Positions 41,500 through 49,509 of a DNA stretch of 64,000 nucleotides are shown piece by piece. The DNA lies in assembly GCA_963699175.1 (NCBI GenBank), contig OY969418.1:3968001-4032000 (forward strand), in the 5' to 3' direction. The notes below the pieces were generated by a model. That model worked only from the letters and a program-made list of their open reading frames with translations, made no database searches and was not told the DNA's origin. The stretch comes from JACPYM01 sp963699175. Lineage in GTDB: Bacteria > Acidobacteriota > Blastocatellia > RBC074. Within the stretch, counting starts at the first letter, position 1. Each line of letters begins with the position of its first letter. Made by a program: the position numbers and the translations under genes.

Positions 41500-43386
41500 C
41501 TATTGGATTAACTCTGCTACTTGACCCTGTGGCGTGGCTGGCGGTGGGGTTTGTCCGGGTAATGGCCCTGGCTGCTGCTGTTGATCGGGTAAAAGCCCCG
41601 CAAACACTTCCGGGTTATTCCTCTGGATCATCATCGCTTTCTTGTGGGCTTCGATATGCGCGAACTTGGCTTTCGTGTCTTTTGCCTTGGAATGAATCTC
41701 AAGGTGGATCTTATGATCGTCTGTGGCTTCAATTTTGACACTCTGCAAGGAGTTTTTGCTTAACGCCTCGTTCTCCTGCTCTGCCTTCATTTCGTCCACG
41801 CTAGGAGGCAATAAACGCTCTACCTCGTCTTTACTAAACATTAAGCGGCCCATCTTCTTGGCAAAATATCTGAGGTTTGAGCCTGGGGTTTGCACCAACA
41901 CCTGTCCATAGACTGCAAGGTTATTCCGCTGCTCACGCTTACGGGACTGGGAGACAACGCGGGATTCAATCTTTACATCCGGGTCTTTCTTAAAGTTAAA
42001 CGTCTCTTTCGTGACGGGCGTTATCTTCGGGCCGAACGCACCAATGATGCGAACGAGCTTTTTATCAATGTCCTTGAACTTACTCTTGTACTGATCGAAC
42101 CACATATACGCGCCGTTCGTTTCAGTGAGGCCGAATAACGAGCCAGTCAGTGCATAGCGGTTATCAACGTTGGCCGATACTTCCGAAATCTCAGTTGCCG
42201 TGCGCTTCTGGTTGAACAACGCGCCTTGCTGAATCTCAGGAGTAGCCAAAGCTTTTTCAGCATTGCTCTGCATCATCAGCATTAGGTTATCAACGTACTG
42301 GTGAATAGACGGCTTGGTCAGCGGGAATATCGCGTTGCCGTCGAGGTTCTTGCCCTCGATCATCTTTCCTGGCTTCCAATCTCGAAGCTGCTGTTTGTTC
42401 TTTATCTTGTCGCTATCAAACAGCCACATCGGGATGACATCCATAGACGCCCCGTCGAGTCCGTAATTCTGGAGCTTGGCCCGTGCTCGCTGTTTGTCTT
42501 CGGTGAAATCGGGAGTACCGGGAGTGAGCAGGAAATGCGGGTCAGGATAGATGCGATGCTCCTGTAGCGGCCAGTAATCCGTCTTCACGCGTGAAATGCG
42601 AACGATGGTCTTGCGTTCATTGCCGGATTCAATCAGATAGCGTTTGCCGTCAATCAGGGTAAACCACTGTAAGAGCGGATAGGCTTTGTTGTTCGTCACA
42701 TCCTCGCCCATACCCGTATCCGTCCCTCGCGCCGCGTCTCGTGCCTGCTGGTTCTGCTGGCGTGCTTTTACGGCTGCCTCGTCTGAATCGAGCTTCTCAA
42801 GATTGAAGTACCCGCCAAGGTCTTCCATCTCGTTTTTGGTGCGGGTGATGTCGCGGCCAAGGAATCTACACGCGCCATTTCCAAGCCGGTTGCCGTTGAT
42901 ACGAATCGCTTTCGGGTCAAAATAGGCTGAAAGCGGGTCCCACATCACGGGGATCGGCGTCAGGCTGTCGCGGTCAAAGTGGCTCCAGTCCTCAACGCCG
43001 ATACCAAAGAAAGAAGCATCCCAATACTTGTCAAAATCGTGCTCTGGCTTGCCCATCTCGTCATAGTCGAACTCCCACAGGGCGTTGACTTCATCCGCGC
43101 GGTCTTCGTCCTCTTCCTCGCGGTACATCCATTCAGCATCAAGCCGATCTTTGTAGAGTGAAGCGAGAATGGTCTGGTGTGTCGAAAACATCAGCGTATC
43201 TCCAACCTTCTTCGGATTCTTGCGCTGGTTTATGTATAGCTTCAGGTAGGTGCGCTTCTGTTCACGCCACGCGCGAATAAACCGCTCGGCAACTTTGTGT
43301 TCGTTGTCGATCTGCTCGGAAACGGTTTTGAGACTGAAGCCAGAAGCTTCGTCAATCTCTTCGGCTGTGTGTTCGGCTGTATCCAT
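41500..43386 (-). CDS. Portal protein
   Basis: A 628-residue protein forming the dodecameric portal of the head. Landmarks shared with the copy in prophage A: KRTYLKLYINQRKNPKKVGD, TLMFSTHQTILASLYKDRLD, EDWSHFDRDSLTPIP, TATEISEVSANVDNRYALTG. The N-terminal 40 residues are acidic, and the Pro/Gln-rich C-terminus (QQQQPGPLPGQTPPPATPQG) is disordered. Portals of this length are usual in podoviruses. The start lies just after the RNA hairpin and U-run described in its leader. Confidence 0.85.
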   Translation of the reverse strand: MDTAEHTAEEIDEASGFSLKTVSEQIDNEHKVAERFIRAWREQKRTYLKLYINQRKNPKKVGDTLMFSTHQTILASLYKDRLDAEWMYREEEDEDRADEVNALWEFDYDEMGKPEHDFDKYWDASFFGIGVEDWSHFDRDSLTPIPVMWDPLSAYFDPKAIRINGNRLGNGACRFLGRDITRTKNEMEDLGGYFNLEKLDSDEAAVKARQQNQQARDAARGTDTGMGEDVTNNKAYPLLQWFTLIDGKRYLIESGNERKTIVRISRVKTDYWPLQEHRIYPDPHFLLTPGTPDFTEDKQRARAKLQNYGLDGASMDVIPMWLFDSDKIKNKQQLRDWKPGKMIEGKNLDGNAIFPLTKPSIHQYVDNLMLMMQSNAEKALATPEIQQGALFNQKRTATEISEVSANVDNRYALTGSLFGLTETNGAYMWFDQYKSKFKDIDKKLVRIIGAFGPKITPVTKETFNFKKDPDVKIESRVVSQSRKREQRNNLAVYGQVLVQTPGSNLRYFAKKMGRLMFSKDEVERLLPPSVDEMKAEQENEALSKNSLQSVKIEATDDHKIHLEIHSKAKDTKAKFAHIEAHKKAMMIQRNNPEVFAGLLPDQQQQPGPLPGQTPPPATPQGQVAELIQ

Positions 43387-43525
43387 TCAAATAAAAAAGC
43401 TCCGATGATGGAGCTAAGGGGTCACTGCGCGAGAACGGCAAAGTAAACTCGTCACAGTGGCCGAAGTAGCGCCACGTTATTTGCCGTTTTTAGTTGTCGT
43501 ATGTGAAATGACTGTGCCCTAATTG
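43387..43525 (-). ncRNA. Pseudoknot RNA upstream of portal gene, copy B
   Basis: Read leftward. Stem A: AACGGCAAA (43480-43488) with TTTGCCGTT (43434-43442). Stem B: CACTGTGACGAG (43448-43459) with CTCGCGCAGTG (43423-43433), with one G-U and a bulge. Loops: 20, 5 and 0 nt. A hairpin AGCTCC/GGAGCT (43398-43415) plus U6 follows, just before the portal ATG. An extended -10 promoter TGATACAAT with TTCACA 17 bases upstream lies before it. Its structure is the same as in prophage A although the sequence differs. Confidence 0.75.
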
Positions 43526-43527
43526 TA

Positions 43528-43794
43528 TCACACCTGCTGAAGCTTGTGAATAAAGTCAACTAACTGCGCGTTAAACGTCTCCCACTTCTTGTGCCGCTTC
43601 CAGTCAAGATGCACCCACACCTCTATCCATACCTTGTGTTTCTTCGTTACGTGCAAGTGAAAGCGCGGATAGTTCTGCCCCTTGTAAAGCGGGATTGCGT
43701 ACTGAAACACACCCCTTTTCTTCTGTTTCAATTCAATCGGGTTGAAGCGTTCTTTGACCCGTTCCCATTCAGTTATCAACAGGCGCACCATCAT
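43528..43794 (-). CDS. 88-aa basic phage protein, copy B
   Basis: The intact version: MMVRLLITEWERVKERFNPI, GVFQYAIPLYKGQNYPRFHL, HVTKKHKVWIEVWVHLDWKR. Trp-, His- and Lys-rich. The orthologue in prophage A has a pair of compensating frameshifts. Lies between terminase and portal RNA, so it may help packaging. Function unknown. Confidence 0.75.
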   Translation of the reverse strand: MMVRLLITEWERVKERFNPIELKQKKRGVFQYAIPLYKGQNYPRFHLHVTKKHKVWIEVWVHLDWKRHKKWETFNAQLVDFIHKLQQV

Positions 43795-43860
43795 AAGTGT
43801 TGAGCTTTATTCATCATTTGGAGGCACGACGCTTGCACTTGTACTGCGTGAGGAGGGGTT

Positions 43861-43977
43861 ATGATTTTGGTGTTGTTAATAACTTTTGTCTTACTCGCCC
43901 TCGGCTTCTTTGCGTTTGCGGTGTGGCTCGTTATGAATACGAGCGAGCCAATTACTCATCGTAAATATCACCATTAG
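43861..43977 (+). CDS. 38-aa membrane peptide antisense to terL, copy B
   Basis: MILVLLITFVLLALGFFAFA, then VWLVMNTSEPITHRKYHH. Single membrane helix. GAGGAGGGG lies at the right distance. It overlaps the terminase 3' end by 26 bases on the opposite strand, exactly as copy A does. Conserved start, stop and overlap argue it is expressed. Confidence 0.65.
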   Translation: MILVLLITFVLLALGFFAFAVWLVMNTSEPITHRKYHH

Positions 43978-45268
43978 GCTCTTCTTGGTCAGGCATTGAC
44001 TGTTCTTCTTCGTTATTCATCTTCTCCTCGCTGATCGCCGCGTAGCGATGAACGTCTGCGGCGTGGCTCGTAAAGTCGTGATACGGCTTTTCCATAAACA
44101 TTCCTCTCTTCTCATCCCACGCCTGCCGGTATTGGGCGATGTGGTCTAAGAATAATTGGCAATTGGTTTCATCAATCCATAGACGGGCAAACATAGCCCG
44201 GCCCTTGGCAATCCCATCATCTACCAGGAGCTTAGGCACAACTTCAAACTTCGCCTGCGGCCACAGCTTCTTTGCAGTTGCCAGCCGGGTTTCTCCTGTC
44301 CCTGATTCTGTCCCTTCCGCGTCGTGGGGAACAAAATGCGTCCCAAAGATGTAGGGCTTGTTCTGTAGCGCCTTGATTGCCTGCGGGATGCCGTCCTTAT
44401 TCGACCCTTCCCAATAGTCAATCATATGAAGCTGGGCACCGATCCGCTGATACATTCCGATAGCTAGGTTTTGGCCGACGCCCAAATCCCAAACGGTGTG
44501 AGTTCTCAATACTGAATCGTGAGGAATAAGCTTGATGCGGCCCTGCTTCCGCGCTTCGGCAAGCTGGCCTGAGTAATACGCGCCTTTAACCGCTGCCTCG
44601 AACGAGTTGTACCACTCCTGATTAAACTCATCCTCGGTCATTTCACCCTGCGCCACTAGCCTGCGGTCATCTTCAAGTGCGATTCTGAGGTTATCAACCG
44701 TCTCGCCTGATTCTTCGCGGAGCGTGTCATCAATCGTTCGCTCAATACATGACCAGGTATCGGGGTTGTTCTTGGCAGTTTGGAAGGTGCGATAAAACTG
44801 ATTCTTCCCCTTGGGAGTGCCAAGCCATATCCAGTAGCCAAGGTGGTCGGCCAAACATTTACTGATGATTTCAGAAAAGAGGTTTGACGGCTGCTGGCTG
44901 GCTTCGTCCTGACAACCGCCCCACAGTGCCAAACCGCGCAGGCTATCAACATCCTCTGAACCAAGCAGCATCAATACCGCGCCATTCGGATAGGTAACAG
45001 TCATCTGCTGCTCGTTGGCTTTTACGCCGGGAATGTCCTGAGAGATTTTCTTAGCGATCTTCCAGGCAATGAGCCGCGCCTGAACTTTGGTCGGCGCAAT
45101 GTACGCAAACTGGCTGTCAGGGGTAGAGGTGGCGTCACGCTGAAGATGATTGAGAACCGCTGTGGTCTTTCCGGCGCGTCGGTGGAGAACAAGGACAATC
45201 CAGCGTTTTAAGCGTTGATGGAGACCTTCGGCCCATCTTCTTGGCGCGTAGTCGATTTCGACTTCCAT
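43952..45268 (-). CDS. terL: Large terminase subunit
   Basis: A 438-residue DNA packaging ATPase/nuclease. Walker A is HRRAGKT near residue 29, Walker B is LWGGCQDEAS, and the C-terminal RNase H-like nuclease begins HTVWDLGVGQNLAIGMYQR with later acids (FVPHDAEGTES, DFTSHAADVHRYAA). Short N-terminus before Walker A is typical of this family. It shares no domain-level similarity with the phage A terminase but ends in the same EEPNGDIYDE. Its start overlaps the TerS-like gene by 61 bases. Confidence 0.88.
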   Translation of the reverse strand: MEVEIDYAPRRWAEGLHQRLKRWIVLVLHRRAGKTTAVLNHLQRDATSTPDSQFAYIAPTKVQARLIAWKIAKKISQDIPGVKANEQQMTVTYPNGAVLMLLGSEDVDSLRGLALWGGCQDEASQQPSNLFSEIISKCLADHLGYWIWLGTPKGKNQFYRTFQTAKNNPDTWSCIERTIDDTLREESGETVDNLRIALEDDRRLVAQGEMTEDEFNQEWYNSFEAAVKGAYYSGQLAEARKQGRIKLIPHDSVLRTHTVWDLGVGQNLAIGMYQRIGAQLHMIDYWEGSNKDGIPQAIKALQNKPYIFGTHFVPHDAEGTESGTGETRLATAKKLWPQAKFEVVPKLLVDDGIAKGRAMFARLWIDETNCQLFLDHIAQYRQAWDEKRGMFMEKPYHDFTSHAADVHRYAAISEEKMNNEEEQSMPDQEEPNGDIYDE

Positions 45269-45504
45269 GTGAGAACGATTGGCCCATCATCGAGCCCGCT
45301 TAATTGCTGAGGAATCATCTTGATTTGCAGCTTATTGAATTGATCCATTGCGAAACGTTTATCTGCCTTGCTCTTGCTCTTCAACATCTTTTCCCACTGC
45401 CCCCACCATAACGGCGAAAACTCCGTCACCTTCTGACGGATGAATTCCATCTTGCCGTAACCTGGATTTCCGGCTCCGGGTCTTGCGCCACCTTTTCCTG
45501 CCAT
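45208..45504 (-). CDS. Small terminase-like protein
   Basis: A 98-residue protein with the typical GKGGARPGAGNPGYGK start of small terminase or terminase-associated proteins, then a helical middle (LWWGQWEKMLKSKSKADKRF) and a short disordered tail. Expected to recognise phage DNA and load TerL. The overlap with terL suggests translational coupling. Confidence 0.65.
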   Translation of the reverse strand: MAGKGGARPGAGNPGYGKMEFIRQKVTEFSPLWWGQWEKMLKSKSKADKRFAMDQFNKLQIKMIPQQLSGLDDGPIVLTWKSKSTTRQEDGPKVSINA

Positions 45505-45531
45505 ATTGAAAAATCAATTAACTGCGCTTAT

Positions 45532-45675
45532 CTATGCGTGCCGCCGCTTATGCCACGCGCAATAGGGAAGGAGCCTAAAGAGTGAATGGAATAGGCTGAT
45601 AAAGAATGTCACTACCGGCCATTGAAACTTGATGACCTTGGGGCGGGCATAGCATCTGCCGTCGTTGATCGCCAT
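45532..45675 (-). CDS. Possible 47-aa membrane peptide
   Basis: Frame MAINDGRCYARPKVIKFQWP, then a hydrophobic stretch VVTFFISLFHSLFRLL and a basic end. Its ATG lies one base after the stop of the coiled-coil gene, so it could be coupled. No homologue in prophage A. Weakly supported. Confidence 0.35.
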   Translation of the reverse strand: MAINDGRCYARPKVIKFQWPVVTFFISLFHSLFRLLPYCAWHKRRHA

Positions 45676-45676
45676 A

Positions 45677-46006
45677 CTATATGCTCTTTCCTGCCGATTC
45701 GTACCTCAGCAATAAATCGTTCAAAAGAAACTCGTTGTATTTCTTCGTCTCTTCGACCTGCGCGATCTCTTTCTCCTTGTGCGCGATATTCTGCTCAAGG
45801 ACAAACTTTTGCTTCTTTTCCTCGTTCGCGGCGGGCTTGCCTTTCTCTTCAAGCTTTTTGTCAAGCTTTTCTAGTTCGCCCTTCAATAGATTCAGTTCGA
45901 TGTTGAGCCGGAGTATGTGAAGTTCGTTTTTCCAGATATTGGTTTGGCTGTCTTCCTTCATCTTCTCGATGAATTGAGCTTTATGCTCGGCTGAGCCTAT
46001 TTGCAT
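45677..46006 (-). CDS. Coiled-coil phage protein MQIGSAEHKA family, copy B
   Basis: A 109-residue protein with the same ten-residue start as copy A, then a long coiled coil (LNLLKGELEKLDKKLEEKGK). It opens the leftward packaging module, divergent from the small HTH gene. Function unknown; the conserved tip suggests a specific interaction site. Confidence 0.7.
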   Translation of the reverse strand: MQIGSAEHKAQFIEKMKEDSQTNIWKNELHILRLNIELNLLKGELEKLDKKLEEKGKPAANEEKKQKFVLEQNIAHKEKEIAQVEETKKYNEFLLNDLLLRYESAGKSI

Positions 46007-46079
46007 TTTGGGTGCGGGTTACTTGTTACTTAAACTATACCACATTCCGCGTATTATTTCTTTGCGCTTACTCTTGCGG

Positions 46080-46137
46080 TATATACCAGTTATCCACATT
46101 CATAGCCTTTACGAGATATACCGATAGGTATATACTT
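46080..46137. promoter_or_regulatory. Operator-like palindromes between divergent genes
   Basis: GGTATATACC (near 46080) and ATATACCGATAGGTATAT (near 46116-46133) share the TATACC half-site. A DnaA-box-like TTATCCACA lies between them. They sit between the MQIGSAEHKA gene and the small HTH gene and are good candidate binding sites for the HTH protein. Confidence 0.55.
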
Positions 46138-46166
46138 CAATTACAAGATAAGTAACCCGCCTGCCA

Positions 46167-46307
46167 ATGATACGACAAACAAAGCTTCAACAAGCCATTA
46201 TCAAACTCCTGCATAAAGGAGTGCCGCAAAAACAAATAGCCATTAAACTAAAAACCAACTACCTCTATGTCAATCGCATTGCTCGGAAAATCAAACAGCA
46301 AAGTTAA
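46167..46307 (+). CDS. Small helix-turn-helix protein, phage B
   Basis: A 46-residue basic protein: MIRQTKLQQAIIKLLHKGVP, then QKQIAIKLKTNYLYVNRIAR. The helix-turn-helix resembles the copy at 6841-6987. Its position next to duplicated palindromes suggests autoregulation and control of the divergent packaging operon. Confidence 0.65.
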   Translation: MIRQTKLQQAIIKLLHKGVPQKQIAIKLKTNYLYVNRIARKIKQQS

Positions 46308-46420
46308 AATCTACGTGGAAGGTAAGTACTCCCACTCTATCCCACAACCAAAAAGGTCGAAACCCCTCAAATTCCCACGCCTTGAATACAGGGCGCGTAA
46401 AATCCATAACCGATTACTCA

Positions 46421-46627
46421 ATGACTACCATAACCGATAAAGAGTACGAGACGTGGCTTGATTCCCAAGTCGGCACCCCGTGCGAAAAACACGGAACAAT
46501 CATCAAGAAAGGGAAATACGGCAACTGGTGTGGGAGTAAGGATGAAGTAGGTAAATGGTGTGCCGGTAATAAATATCCTCACAACGGAGCATTAACCATT
46601 AAGTCAAATAGGAAGGAGCAAGTATGA
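46421..46627 (+). CDS. Small phage protein, 68 aa
   Basis: Starts MTTITDKEYETWLDSQVGTP; Cys at CEKHGTIIKKGKYGNWCGS and further on gives a possible zinc site. Its end overlaps the next start by four bases (ATGA). Early small gene. Function unknown. Confidence 0.55.
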   Translation: MTTITDKEYETWLDSQVGTPCEKHGTIIKKGKYGNWCGSKDEVGKWCAGNKYPHNGALTIKSNRKEQV

Positions 46628-46863
46628 ACGAAGAACCGCACTGGCCTATCAAACCTTACTGGTTTGAGACGGTAGACCCTCTCACAGGCCGGAGATACAC
46701 CTACAGACGCTACCCTAGCGAAGGGATGACCAAGCAATCAAAGGAAACGTGGAGGGCGATTGAACGGCTTAGAAGCTATTCAAGCTACCTAGACACCTTC
46801 AAGGAATTCAATAAGCGCGTAGATGAAATCATTAAACAAAGCCCGAACGGCTTACTTTTCTAA
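46624..46863 (+). CDS. Small phage protein, 79 aa
   Basis: MNEEPHWPIKPYWFETVDPL, then aromatic and basic residues and a helix (KETWRAIERLRSYSSYLDTF). Coupled to the gene before it. No family recognised. Confidence 0.55.
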   Translation: MNEEPHWPIKPYWFETVDPLTGRRYTYRRYPSEGMTKQSKETWRAIERLRSYSSYLDTFKEFNKRVDEIIKQSPNGLLF

Positions 46864-46867
46864 ATTT

Positions 46868-47023
46868 ATGAGCCATCCTTATCCATCACTCGAAGACGAC
46901 GCCAAGCTCGATGCCACGGAAATGCTAAACAATCTTATGTCCGCAGACTGGCGTCGGAAAAATGAACTGTTTGGCCTGACCCTCGAAGAAGTAATTAACC
47001 TCGCGGAATTCGCTCACAGTTAA
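46868..47023 (+). CDS. Small phage protein, 51 aa
   Basis: MSHPYPSLEDDAKLDATEML, helical, ends LTLEEVINLAEFAHS. The frame is open further upstream but this ATG lies four bases after the stop before it. Unknown function. Confidence 0.45.
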   Translation: MSHPYPSLEDDAKLDATEMLNNLMSADWRRKNELFGLTLEEVINLAEFAHS

Positions 47024-47034
47024 TCTCGTATTAG

Positions 47035-47310
47035 TCACGCAGAATAGATATGCCCACAGCTACTACAGGTTTTTCTCCATCTATATGCGCCTCCATCCCC
47101 ATACATCTTACCTTTGCAAACTGGACACTCAGCAGGCACATAACGATCTAAACAAAACGTTGTTATACACGAAGTTATTAACACAAATAAGCAAACTTCA
47201 GACTTGCTCCAACCATGAGAATACAGGTATTCGCCAACTTGGGCGCAAGTGAAGAACACTCCAAGGGAAACACTCCCTACCGTAAAGCTGTGTCCGCCAA
47301 TTGAAAGCAC
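47035..47310 (-). CDS. Membrane protein with C-terminal zinc ribbon
   Basis: A 91-residue protein. One to two hydrophobic segments (SVSLGVFFTCAQVG, VCLFVLITSCITTFCL) then a clear ribbon (CPVCKGKMYG...CSSCGHIY). Membrane-anchored zinc ribbons often sense or recruit. Function unknown. Confidence 0.55.
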   Translation of the reverse strand: MLSIGGHSFTVGSVSLGVFFTCAQVGEYLYSHGWSKSEVCLFVLITSCITTFCLDRYVPAECPVCKGKMYGDGGAYRWRKTCSSCGHIYSA

Positions 47311-47326
47311 AATTAAATCTTAGTCT

Positions 47327-47602
47327 ATGAAAATCCAAATACCAAAACCAAATTGTCGCACCGTCCTCAAATACTCGTTCGTCATCCTCGCCCTTCTCGG
47401 ATGGGCACTCAATTACCTTCAATCAAGAGAGTGGATCGCCTTCCGCTGTGAAGTGAACAAGAAGATTGTTGCACGGCTGGTCAGTCAGACAACGTGCGGG
47501 ACGCTTAACGAAACGTGGCAGGATTCACTTTCCTATGCGGAACTAAGGGCGAGCGTGAGCGCGAATAACGAGGCTGCGAGGAATGAAATAGACGGGAATT
47601 AG
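47327..47602 (+). CDS. Small phage membrane protein, copy B
   Basis: The 91-residue homologue of the protein at 6194-6475: membrane helix (LKYSFVILALLGWALNYL) and the shared ARLVSQTTCG, TWQDSLSYAEL and ARNEIDGN. Conserved across the two prophages, with opposite orientation relative to its neighbours. Confidence 0.72.
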   Translation: MKIQIPKPNCRTVLKYSFVILALLGWALNYLQSREWIAFRCEVNKKIVARLVSQTTCGTLNETWQDSLSYAELRASVSANNEAARNEIDGN

Positions 47603-47603
47603 C

Positions 47604-47933
47604 CTAGTAAGGTCTAGCCAAGACTACCGCCAAATAAACCAAAATAGGCGAGACTGCGAAAAGCGCCAGCACCGTCAATCCTTGAATACCGATAGGCTCG
47701 CCGCGCCTTTTCATCCGATATGTAAACAATACAACCGGCCACAAACCGCAAGCGATATAGCCGAGTATGGCAATGAATTGATCCTGTAGCCCCGACGAAC
47801 TTGTACCCGCCAATGAATCCATACGCGCAAATATAAAGAGCAGATAGGCAATATACCCTGTAGCCAGGAGCCATAAGGCCGATAGCAAAATACCCAATAC
47901 CTTAACCACTCTGTGTTTCTTGACTCTTTCCAT
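47604..47933 (-). CDS. Three-helix membrane protein
   Basis: A 109-residue protein with three hydrophobic segments (VLGILLSALWLLATGYIAYL, FIAILGYIACGLWPVVLFTY, LFAVSPILVYLAVVLA) and a basic loop. Could be a superinfection-exclusion or lysis protein. Converges on the gene before it with one base between. Confidence 0.6.
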   Translation of the reverse strand: MERVKKHRVVKVLGILLSALWLLATGYIAYLLFIFARMDSLAGTSSSGLQDQFIAILGYIACGLWPVVLFTYRMKRRGEPIGIQGLTVLALFAVSPILVYLAVVLARPY

Positions 47934-48021
47934 CTCCCTTAAGGTAAATCCTATGATCGAAGAAAAGCAAGAAATTCAGAGGTGCGAGAAATGAAATTGA
48001 GAATTAAGAAATGCAACCAAT

Positions 48022-48210
48022 ATGAACGAACTAGAAAAAATACGTCAGGCAATAGCGGATTATATGGCCTCAGAGGGCTGTAGTTGCTGCCGAGCCGATA
48101 CTGCGCACAAGGCAGCGAAGGCAGAGTTAGCCAGACTTCTGAACGTACCTCAGTATGATGATGGCTCTGGCTACGACTTCTACCAGTTTCGTACACCAGA
48201 GGATAATTAA
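48022..48210 (+). CDS. Small phage protein with Cys pair, 62 aa
   Basis: MNELEKIRQAIADYMASEGC, then SCCRADTAHKAAKAELARLL and a short acidic end. The Cys group next to a helix suggests a metal or disulfide site. Unknown function. Confidence 0.5.
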   Translation: MNELEKIRQAIADYMASEGCSCCRADTAHKAAKAELARLLNVPQYDDGSGYDFYQFRTPEDN

Positions 48211-48220
48211 GAACTGCAAT

Positions 48221-48427
48221 ATGAAAGCCAGAATGTGGGCGGTCTATGACAGCCAAACCAAACGGCTGACAATGCCTCGCAGTATCCACTTTACCAAGTG
48301 GTCGGCTGAGCATTACATCAAAGACCAGATACCAAAGCACGTCAAAACCAGAATTGTGAGGGTTGAAGTGGTGATGAAATCTGAAACCGCATTCGATATT
48401 TACAACCACGAATACAAACGGATATGA
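48221..48427 (+). CDS. Small phage protein, 68 aa
   Basis: MKARMWAVYDSQTKRLTMPR, then a helix (SAEHYIKDQIPKHVKTRIVR) and strand. Upstream in-frame codons overlap the gene before it and are not needed. Unknown function. Confidence 0.5.
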   Translation: MKARMWAVYDSQTKRLTMPRSIHFTKWSAEHYIKDQIPKHVKTRIVRVEVVMKSETAFDIYNHEYKRI

Positions 48428-48534
48428 GCCAACTCATCCGTAATAAAAAGAAAGCGAGCAAGAACGTTTCCGCTCCTACTCGCTTTCCCCCCAACTCCCA
48501 TGCAAACTGACCACTCAATCAAACCCAAAAGGAA

Positions 48535-48654
48535 TCAATGACAACCACGCAAAAGGAAAACCGCCACGAGAATACTAGACGGCACTCCAAGGAGCCACAG
48601 AATGGCGTAACCGATCTTTCCCGCTTCCATGTTCCGTTTGTATTTCTGAATCAT
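48535..48654 (-). CDS. 39-aa membrane peptide beside CsbD
   Basis: MIQKYKRNMEAGKIGYAILW, then LLGVPSSILVAVFLLRGCH. GGAGGAGG precedes the ATG. It is downstream of the CsbD-like gene on the same strand. Similar small ILWLLG...LLRGC membrane proteins occur in many bacteria, often annotated as hypothetical. Confidence 0.6.
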   Translation of the reverse strand: MIQKYKRNMEAGKIGYAILWLLGVPSSILVAVFLLRGCH

Positions 48655-48680
48655 AAACTCCTCCTCCGTTGAGTTTGCTA

Positions 48681-48890
48681 TTATTTTCCGGCAACTTTGC
48701 GACCAACCTTTTCGACTGCTTCACCAGCTTTGCGCTGTACCTTACCGGCCCCACGTTGCACCTTGCCTTCAGCCTCTTCGGCTTCGCCTTCCGCTTCTAA
48801 ATCGGGGTTATTCGTAGCTTCCCCGACCTTATCTTTGACCTTACCCGCTACCTCTTTTGCTTTGCCCTTCACTTCATTTTTATTCCACAT
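48681..48890 (-). CDS. CsbD-like stress protein
   Basis: A 69-residue protein, MWNKNEVKGKAKEVAGKVKD, with the repeated GK.K...G...N/D pattern of the CsbD family, followed by GAGKVQRKAGEAVEKVGRK. CsbD proteins accumulate under general stress in bacteria, though their action is unclear. AAGGAGGAG precedes the ATG. Finding one in a prophage early region suggests lysogenic conversion. Confidence 0.8.
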   Translation of the reverse strand: MWNKNEVKGKAKEVAGKVKDKVGEATNNPDLEAEGEAEEAEGKVQRGAGKVQRKAGEAVEKVGRKVAGK

Positions 48891-49061
48891 AACAAACTCC
48901 TCCTTGATGAATTGGCCAACCGATTTTCGATTCGCCTCGTCTGCGTGCAGAAGCAAACCTGATGCCAAGTGAGGTGCTATGCGAAATAAGGATTTGCGCT
49001 TGATGGGGCTGAGACGCTGCATTCTGACAATGCACCACTGCATTCTTAATCAATCAAAACT

Positions 49062-49262
49062 ATGAGAGGCACAATATTCAAACACTCTGACCGTATCCCA
49101 CACTTTGCCACTGTCGATCCAAAGCTAAGCGACGTTGAAATTTATGAGGCAGAAAAACAAATGATTGCTGACGGGTGGGAACCGATACCGACCGCTGAAG
49201 AGGTCTTTGGCAAGAAATGCCCTGTATGCGGAGTGACTGTAATTGATCATCAACATCAGTAA
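49062..49262 (+). CDS. Small phage protein with Cys pair, 66 aa
   Basis: MRGTIFKHSDRIPHFATVDP, then a helical stretch and C-terminal KKCPVCGVTVIDHQHQ, a CxxC-H pattern that may bind zinc. Unknown function. Confidence 0.55.
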   Translation: MRGTIFKHSDRIPHFATVDPKLSDVEIYEAEKQMIADGWEPIPTAEEVFGKKCPVCGVTVIDHQHQ

Positions 49263-49312
49263 GACGCGCACGTTTGAACACTTTGGGAATATCATTAAGC
49301 CCGGAGAATAAT

Positions 49313-49504
49313 ATGCACTTACTAGGGACAATATCCGACCTTGAAAAGGCGTTCGTTTTTAGCTTTCCGCCTGATGCACACAAGCAAACTGTCACGAAGG
49401 CCAGACGATTATATGATAAGCACGATTTCGAGAGGTACGACTTCAACACCAAGTCCACCCATTATTATATTGACCTTAACGCCGAACAAACGGCAGAAGA
49501 ATAG
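49313..49504 (+). CDS. Small phage protein, 63 aa
   Basis: MHLLGTISDLEKAFVFSFPP, ending YYIDLNAEQTAEE. GGAGAATA is a ribosome site for this start; the longer upstream frame lacks one. Unknown function. Confidence 0.5.
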   Translation: MHLLGTISDLEKAFVFSFPPDAHKQTVTKARRLYDKHDFERYDFNTKSTHYYIDLNAEQTAEE

Positions 49505-49509
49505 AAACT

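Noticed and set aside
43387..43525. Type III toxin-antitoxin RNA (ToxI-like) before the portal
   Set aside because: Those are tandem repeats upstream of a toxin; here there is one unit and the next gene is a portal.
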